From the NCBI GenBank assembly GCA_026713745.1, contig JAPONU010000241.1, forward strand, positions 1 through 6,029: a stretch of DNA of 6,029 nt, in the 5' to 3' direction. Made by a program: the position numbers and the translations under genes. Below are positions 1 through 4,103 of the stretch, piece by piece; the first letter of the stretch is position 1; each line of letters begins with the position of its first letter. The stretch is from a bacterium. GTDB taxonomy: Bacteria; Actinomycetota; Acidimicrobiia; Acidimicrobiales; CATQHL01. Under the pieces are notes generated by a model that was given only the letters and a program-made list of their open reading frames with translations, was not told the origin of the DNA and made no database searches.

Positions 1-1
1 C

Positions 2-421
2 ACCCTGGTCGCCACCAACACCGCCGGATCGGCCACGCAAACGCTCCCCGTCACCGTCGAAGTCCCCGACGAACTCGCCGTCGCCGTCGCCGCGCCCTCC
101 CACTGCTTGGGCTCCGAAGGCACACTGGCGCCCGGCGGCGGCCGCCGCGGTGTCGGCTACATCGACGTCACCTACCACGTCACCGGCGGCGCGCCCCCCT
201 ATGTCATCACCAGTCCCGACGCCCCCACCACCACCGCCACCGCGCCCACCGGCACCCTCAGGATCCCCTGTTCCCAACGCGGCATAGACCTCACCACCGC
301 CGGACCCACCGTCAACGTCGTCGAAGCCGGCCCCCGCACCCTCACCCTCACCGCCACCGACAACACCGCAACCACCACAACCTCCAACATCCAAATCGAA
401 ACCGCCGAAAACGCCTACACC
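2..421 (+). other. Ig-like domains at the N-terminal side of the protease protein
   Basis: Residues 1-25 read as the last strands of an Ig-like or cadherin-like domain (ATNTAGSATQTLPVTVEV is the typical final strand pattern of bacterial surface adhesin modules). Residues about 30-140 form a second such module, with VTGGAPPYVI in an early strand and LTLTATDNTATTTTSNIQI at its end. C35 and C90 could form a disulfide. More modules of this kind probably lie upstream of the window. The family is inferred from strand pattern only. Confidence 0.55.
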
Positions 422-3400
422 ACCGAATACAACAACGACCTCATGCACTCCGGCAATACCTACGTCTTAGGCACCCCCGACGAGTGGGTACTCCTCACCC
501 TCCCCGACGGTCTCACCCTCCAATTCACCGGCCTCAGCGAAGGCCAACGCGCCCACTTCACCGAACCGACCACCGGTGCCGAGATTATCCTCGACTGGAC
601 CACCGGCACCGAAATCCGCCGCAATGTCCCCGCCAGTCGCGAACGACGCTCCACCAGCAGAATCCCGAGATTCGCTGAACAAACAACCACACCCACCACA
701 ACACTCCTCAGGCAACTCGCCACTAGCAAACCCCCCGGACTCACCTACGGCGCTGACACAATCGAATGGCGTCCCTACCCAGACCTCCCCGACAACACGC
801 AGGTCGCCGTCCACCCCAACATGCTCAACGGCAAGTCGATCCCGGTGTGCACATTGCAGAGTCAGTCTGGCTTTCCTGACGACATCAAGGCCGGGATCAA
901 CGCCTGGAACACTGCAGTGGAAGACTACAACGCGAGCATCAACAACAGGCCGTCCTCTCGATCTGCTGGATTCGCGCGATCGGTATTCACATGGGCCGAC
1001 GACTGCCCGACCGACTCTCCTCACATCAACCTCATGATCGTAGCTGACTCCACCATAGTAAACAAGTGCCAGTACACGGGGGTCGGTAAAATTCATGCGT
1101 GCGCCCATACCATTGTCAATGGAACCAACCCTCCACAAATCACCGGAAGCGTCATCGAAATCAAGAGAACGAGTTCAGTCCTTGGTACGACGGACAACGC
1201 CCTGCGAGAGTGGGTAATCATCCATGAACTTGGGCACTTCGTGGGTCTAGGCGACTACTACAGCATCAACAATCACAAGTGCGACAGTGGCGACAGTAAT
1301 CGTCAAGGATACCTGACGACAATGGCGAATAGACTCTCCAAATGCCACATGAATGTGGTTCAGGATCGTGACTTGAAAGATCTGCATGCGGTGTATCATC
1401 CGAGGGCTCGCTGGGGCATGAACTTTACGTCTAGCGGTCTGGCTAGTTGGATGTTCTATTCGGGCCATCCTCCTGCAGACACGGCAAATCCTCCGCATCA
1501 TGTAGATAATGCATATAGCCACGCGATATTCCGCCGGGCGGCAGACTCTGACGATTCGTGGCAGTACAAGGGTATGTTCAACGGCGATGGGATCAACCTG
1601 AGGCCGTTCACTGACCCGTTTTCTAACGACGGACTGCTGCTCACCAGTTCGGTCGATCAGATCGCGGGCCAAGAGTTCGCTGTGTTCGGCACCACAGGCG
1701 GTGACATTAGGGGAACTTCACGGCAAGCAATAGAGGAACATGGCATATATCGCTTTCGCCCGGGAGGGAAGGACTGGACACTCGGCACGCCGAGGATCGT
1801 GTACGGTCCGCCTTCCAAGCCGCTGAACTTGAGCGCGACGGTGGAGGGTCAGACCGTTGTGTTGTCGTGGAGTTCGGTGCCCGGAGCCACCGGCTACTAC
1901 GTCCGCATTTATCGGTTTGGCGCAACGAGGTCGTTCAGGACCGTTCCGGTCGACGCCGATCCGGGCAGTTGTTCGGTGCGGGCCACGATTTCGGGTTTGG
2001 CGTCGCGGGTGACCCATGTGTTCCGTGTCGAGGCGGAGCGGGCGGGTGTGCCGATGCGCAGTGAGCTGTCCGAGCAGGTGACCGCGAGTCTGACGTCGGG
2101 TCGCAATCCGCGAGGGGCGGCGGGGAGTGTTCCGGCTTCTGGTGAGAGTGTTGGTGGGTCTGGTTCGTGCACGGTTCCGGTGGAGGTGAGACCGGTTGTG
2201 GGGGAGTCGGTGTCGTGTCGGGTTGATGCGTATTCGTGGGTGTTGCGGGCTGTTGGTGGGGGGTTTGTGTGTGAGCGTTTGGATTCGGCGGCGTCGGTGC
2301 CGGGTACGACGGTGGTGGGTTGCCCGCGTGTTGTGCCGGAGTATGCGGTGGTGCCGGTTGGTGGTGTGGAGAAGTGCCGGCGGACGCTGGTCGCGGCGCC
2401 GACGGAGACTCTGGGCGACCCGGAGTGCGGGGAGGGGTTCTTGCCGGTGCGTGGCGGGGCGTCTTGTTCGAGGACCGACTCGCTGCCGGCGACGGCGACG
2501 CGCGGTTGCCCCGACGGGTACACGCTGGTGGGTCTGGGTGTGCCGTTGTGTTCCGATTCGGTGCCGGCGTCGGCGACGACGAGTTATGAGTGCGGGTCGG
2601 GGTACCGGTTGGTGGGGTCGGGTTCGCCGGCGTGTGTGAGTTCGGTGGCGGCGACGGAGTCGGTGCGCTATTCGTGCCGGGCGCCGTATTCGTTGGTGAA
2701 CCTGGACACGCCGTTCTGTTACGACTCGGTGCCGGCGACCGCGACGACGAGTTATGAGTGCCGGTCGGGGTACCGGTTGGTGACGCGACTGCTGGGCGGC
2801 ACGATCACCCGCGAGTGCCGCAGGACCGTGGCGGCGACCGAGACGGTGACCTATTCGTGCGAGCCGGGCTACACGCTGGTGAATTTCGGCACGCGGTCCT
2901 GTTACCGGTCGGTGCCGGCGAAGGCGACGACGAGTTATGAGTGCCGGTCGGGGTACCGGTTGGTGAGCAGGCTGGTGGGCGGCTCGATCACCCGGGTTTG
3001 TCAGAGGACCGTGGCGGCGACGGCGTCCTATTCGTGCGACCGCGGCTACACGCGCAGCGGCAGGTCCTGTTCCAAGTACATCTACACGAGCCTCACCAAC
3101 GGCGCCTGCCCGGCGGGCTACACGGTGTTCTTCAACGGTTTCGCGCACCTGTGCCGCAAGAAGGTCACCGTCGACGCCACCGTCACCTACTCCTGCGCCG
3201 GGGGTTACTCCCTGTCGGGGTCGACCTGCACCCGCAGCGTCGCGCCCACCCGCCGCGTCACCTATTCCTGCGCCTCCGGCTACTCCCTGTCGGGGCGGAC
3301 CTGCACCCGCAGCGTCGCGCCCACCAGCCGCGTCACCTATTCCTGCGCCTCCGGGTACACCCTCTCGGGCACCAACTGCACCCGCAGCGTCGCGCCCACC

Positions 3401-4054
3401 AGCCGCGTCACTCATGACTGCGACGACGCGCCCGCCGGCTACACCCTGTCGGGGTCGAGTTGCACCGACACCATCGCACCCATCGCCAGGCCCAGCTACC
3501 ACTGCAACAAGGCACCCCCCGGCCACACCCTCTCGGGCACCAACTGCGTCCACCGCGTCGCGCCCACCAGCCGCGTCGTCTACGACTGCGACGACGCGCC
3601 CGCCGGCTACACCCTCTCAGGCGCCAACTGCACCGACACCACCGCGCCCACCACCAGCTACGACTGCGACACCGCGCCGCCCGGCTACACCCTCTCAAAC
3701 CAGGACTGCGTCAAAATCACCACCCGAGCCCCCACCCGGCCCACCATCTACACCTGTCCCGCCACCTACACCCGCATCCAACCGGCCGACACCACGGGCA
3801 AGCCCACCTGCGAGAAGATCGACATCATCAACGCCACCGTGACCACCACCCCACGCGGCTGCCCAGCCGTCCGTCCCACCGAACCCCTCTACGAACTCCA
3901 AGAGGACCACGTCGCCGGCACCACCAAACACACCTGCGAACGAACCATCACCACCACCGCCATCATCGAACCCACCTACGAATGCCCGACCGGCTACACA
4001 CTCACCACAACAACCGACAACAAAGGCACCCGCCGCACCTGCCGACTCAACTAA
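2..4054 (+). CDS. Secreted multidomain metzincin-type metalloprotease with Ig-like, FnIII and two-Cys repeat array (5' partial)
   Basis: The frame is open from base 2 to the TAA at 4052-4054, giving 1350 residues with the N-terminus missing; residue 1 here is the codon at 2. Domains: the end of an Ig-like domain (1-25); a second Ig-like domain (about 30-140, with C35 and C90 able to pair); an unrecognised beta-rich part (about 140-205); an Arg-rich stretch (206-223); a metzincin-like protease (about 244-467) with HELGH at 408-412, D418 as likely third zinc ligand and M441 as Met-turn candidate; an unrecognised part (468-602); FnIII (603-697); a Ser/Gly linker; then 21 two-cysteine repeats (739-1350). 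It probably hydrolyses peptide bonds outside the cell. No C-terminal anchor or sorting signal is visible, and the signal peptide should lie upstream of the window. A TTG at 107 is not the start, because coding continues through it from the left edge. The lipoprotein gene follows closely on the same strand. Base composition differs strongly between its segments. The protease call rests on motif and layout; substrate is unknown. Confidence 0.9.
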   Translation, partial: TLVATNTAGSATQTLPVTVEVPDELAVAVAAPSHCLGSEGTLAPGGGRRGVGYIDVTYHVTGGAPPYVITSPDAPTTTATAPTGTLRIPCSQRGIDLTTAGPTVNVVEAGPRTLTLTATDNTATTTTSNIQIETAENAYTTEYNNDLMHSGNTYVLGTPDEWVLLTLPDGLTLQFTGLSEGQRAHFTEPTTGAEIILDWTTGTEIRRNVPASRERRSTSRIPRFAEQTTTPTTTLLRQLATSKPPGLTYGADTIEWRPYPDLPDNTQVAVHPNMLNGKSIPVCTLQSQSGFPDDIKAGINAWNTAVEDYNASINNRPSSRSAGFARSVFTWADDCPTDSPHINLMIVADSTIVNKCQYTGVGKIHACAHTIVNGTNPPQITGSVIEIKRTSSVLGTTDNALREWVIIHELGHFVGLGDYYSINNHKCDSGDSNRQGYLTTMANRLSKCHMNVVQDRDLKDLHAVYHPRARWGMNFTSSGLASWMFYSGHPPADTANPPHHVDNAYSHAIFRRAADSDDSWQYKGMFNGDGINLRPFTDPFSNDGLLLTSSVDQIAGQEFAVFGTTGGDIRGTSRQAIEEHGIYRFRPGGKDWTLGTPRIVYGPPSKPLNLSATVEGQTVVLSWSSVPGATGYYVRIYRFGATRSFRTVPVDADPGSCSVRATISGLASRVTHVFRVEAERAGVPMRSELSEQVTASLTSGRNPRGAAGSVPASGESVGGSGSCTVPVEVRPVVGESVSCRVDAYSWVLRAVGGGFVCERLDSAASVPGTTVVGCPRVVPEYAVVPVGGVEKCRRTLVAAPTETLGDPECGEGFLPVRGGASCSRTDSLPATATRGCPDGYTLVGLGVPLCSDSVPASATTSYECGSGYRLVGSGSPACVSSVAATESVRYSCRAPYSLVNLDTPFCYDSVPATATTSYECRSGYRLVTRLLGGTITRECRRTVAATETVTYSCEPGYTLVNFGTRSCYRSVPAKATTSYECRSGYRLVSRLVGGSITRVCQRTVAATASYSCDRGYTRSGRSCSKYIYTSLTNGACPAGYTVFFNGFAHLCRKKVTVDATVTYSCAGGYSLSGSTCTRSVAPTRRVTYSCASGYSLSGRTCTRSVAPTSRVTYSCASGYTLSGTNCTRSVAPTSRVTHDCDDAPAGYTLSGSSCTDTIAPIARPSYHCNKAPPGHTLSGTNCVHRVAPTSRVVYDCDDAPAGYTLSGANCTDTTAPTTSYDCDTAPPGYTLSNQDCVKITTRAPTRPTIYTCPATYTRIQPADTTGKPTCEKIDIINATVTTTPRGCPAVRPTEPLYELQEDHVAGTTKHTCERTITTTAIIEPTYECPTGYTLTTTTDNKGTRRTCRLN
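731..1402 (+). other. Metzincin-like zinc protease domain (HExxHxxGxxD)
   Basis: The zinc site HELGHFVGLGD is encoded at 1223-1255: H408, E409 (catalytic base), H412 and D418. The pattern HExxHxxGxx[HD] defines the metzincins; an Asp in the third position is known from snapalysin-type enzymes, whereas matrixins use His. The ATG at 1322-1324 (M441, in LTTMAN) is 23 residues after D418 and is the best Met-turn candidate. Upstream, DDIKAGINAWNTAVEDY fits the first long helix of the fold, and the end, LKDLHAVYHP, resembles the last helix of matrixins (typically ending in LYG or LYH-like residues). Six cysteines in the domain could make three disulfides. No matrixin-type cysteine switch is seen in front of it. 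This stretch is less GC-rich than its flanks (29 of 60 bases at 1021-1080). Confidence 0.8.
1403..1807 (+). other. Unrecognised segment between protease and FnIII domain
   Basis: Residues 468-602 follow the protease directly. They are rich in aromatic residues and His (WMFYSGHPP, HHVDNAYSHAIF, SWQYKGMFNGDG, HGIYRFRPGGKDW), contain no cysteine and are not low complexity, so this is probably a folded domain. The alternation of aromatic strands and Gly/Asp turns suggests beta structure, such as a carbohydrate- or protein-binding module, but no family is recognised. It shares the lower-GC, mixed codon use of the protease domain, which suggests the two belong together as one module. Confidence 0.5.
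1808..2092 (+). other. Fibronectin type III domain
   Basis: Residues 603-697 have the FnIII pattern: a Pro-rich start (PPSKPLNLSA), the B strand with its conserved Trp (VVLSWSSVPGATGYYVRIYR, where Trp precedes the typical GATGYYV C strand), and the late strands with a conserved Leu and aromatic (ISGLASRVTHVFRVEAE). Such domains are common spacers in secreted bacterial hydrolases. It is followed by a Ser/Gly-rich linker up to the first cysteine of the repeat region (C723, codon 2168-2170). Confidence 0.85.
2507..3034 (+). repeat. Two-unit higher-order repeat in the Cys array (three copies)
   Basis: Units 4-9 form three pairs starting at 2507, 2675 and 2858 (168, 183 and 177 bases). The first unit of each pair ends in SVPA-x-ATTSYE and the second starts with CxSGYRLV. 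In pairs 2 and 3 the second unit also carries a Gly-rich insertion (LLGGTITREC, LVGGSITRVC) that pair 1 lacks. At DNA level a 43-base stretch beginning at 2741 recurs exactly at 2924, and a close variant begins at 2573. This indicates duplication of a two-unit block followed by an insertion. Confidence 0.85.
3194..3418 (+). repeat. 75-base tandem repeat, three compact Cys units
   Basis: Units 12-14 are each exactly 25 residues (75 bases), with the pattern CASGYxLSGxxCTRSVAPTS. The string TGCACCCGCAGCGTCGCGCC recurs at 3227, 3302 and 3377. The near identity points to recent tandem duplication, and units 15-18 look like diverged relatives with a longer first loop. Confidence 0.9.
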
Positions 4055-4103
4055 ACCACCACACCAACCACCCACCCAACACCACACCACCGAACCCTCC
4101 CAC
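4055..4103 (+). other. 49-base A/C-rich spacer between the two genes
   Basis: The spacer consists almost only of A and C, with no inverted repeat able to form a terminator, no recognisable promoter boxes and no purine-rich ribosome binding site before the GTG at 4104. With nothing to stop transcription, read-through from the first gene is likely, so the two genes are probably co-transcribed. If the later start at 4206 is used, the untranslated gap is 151 bases. Confidence 0.6.

Larger units (their letters stand above)
2216..4051 (+). repeat. Array of 21 two-cysteine repeats (C-x(2-5)-GY-x-L ... C)
   Basis: From residue 739 to the C-terminus the protein divides without remainder into 21 units of 23-41 residues. 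Each begins with Cys and has one more Cys; with C723 just before, that makes 43 cysteines. The typical core is CxxGYTLSGxxC, followed by a Thr/Val/Ala-rich strand ending in Tyr-x just before the next Cys. Unit starts (nt): 2216, 2321, 2426, 2507, 2591, 2675, 2759, 2858, 2942, 3035, 3107, 3194, 3269, 3344, 3419, 3503, 3587, 3665, 3755, 3860, 3983. Forms differ along the array: atypical units first, then alternating 28- and 31-33-residue units, then compact 25-residue units, then units with a five-residue loop after the first Cys (CDDAPAGY), then looser units at the end. One disulfide within or between neighbours per unit would make a stiff rod. No named family is recognised; with two Cys per unit it is not a standard EGF domain. 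Starts of the first three units are approximate. Confidence 0.85.

Noticed and set aside
107..109. TTG as the start codon of the protease gene
   Set aside because: The frame stays open to the left edge and the upstream codons read as the end of an Ig-like domain continuing into this one, so it is an internal Leu codon.
1718..3553. Long minus-strand open frame (611 codons) opposite the FnIII and Cys-repeat regions
   Set aside because: It is the mirror of a high-GC coding strand with few possible stops. Its product is Arg-rich low-complexity sequence with no domain, while the + strand frame has clear domains and periodic cysteines.
2216..4051. EGF-like or complement-type (Sushi) domains for the Cys repeats
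   Set aside because: Units have only two cysteines in 23-41 residues, against six in EGF and four in Sushi domains. The CxxGYxL resemblance is superficial.
4055..4103. Intrinsic terminator between the genes
   Set aside because: No G/C stem can form because the spacer has nearly no G or T, and there is no T run.
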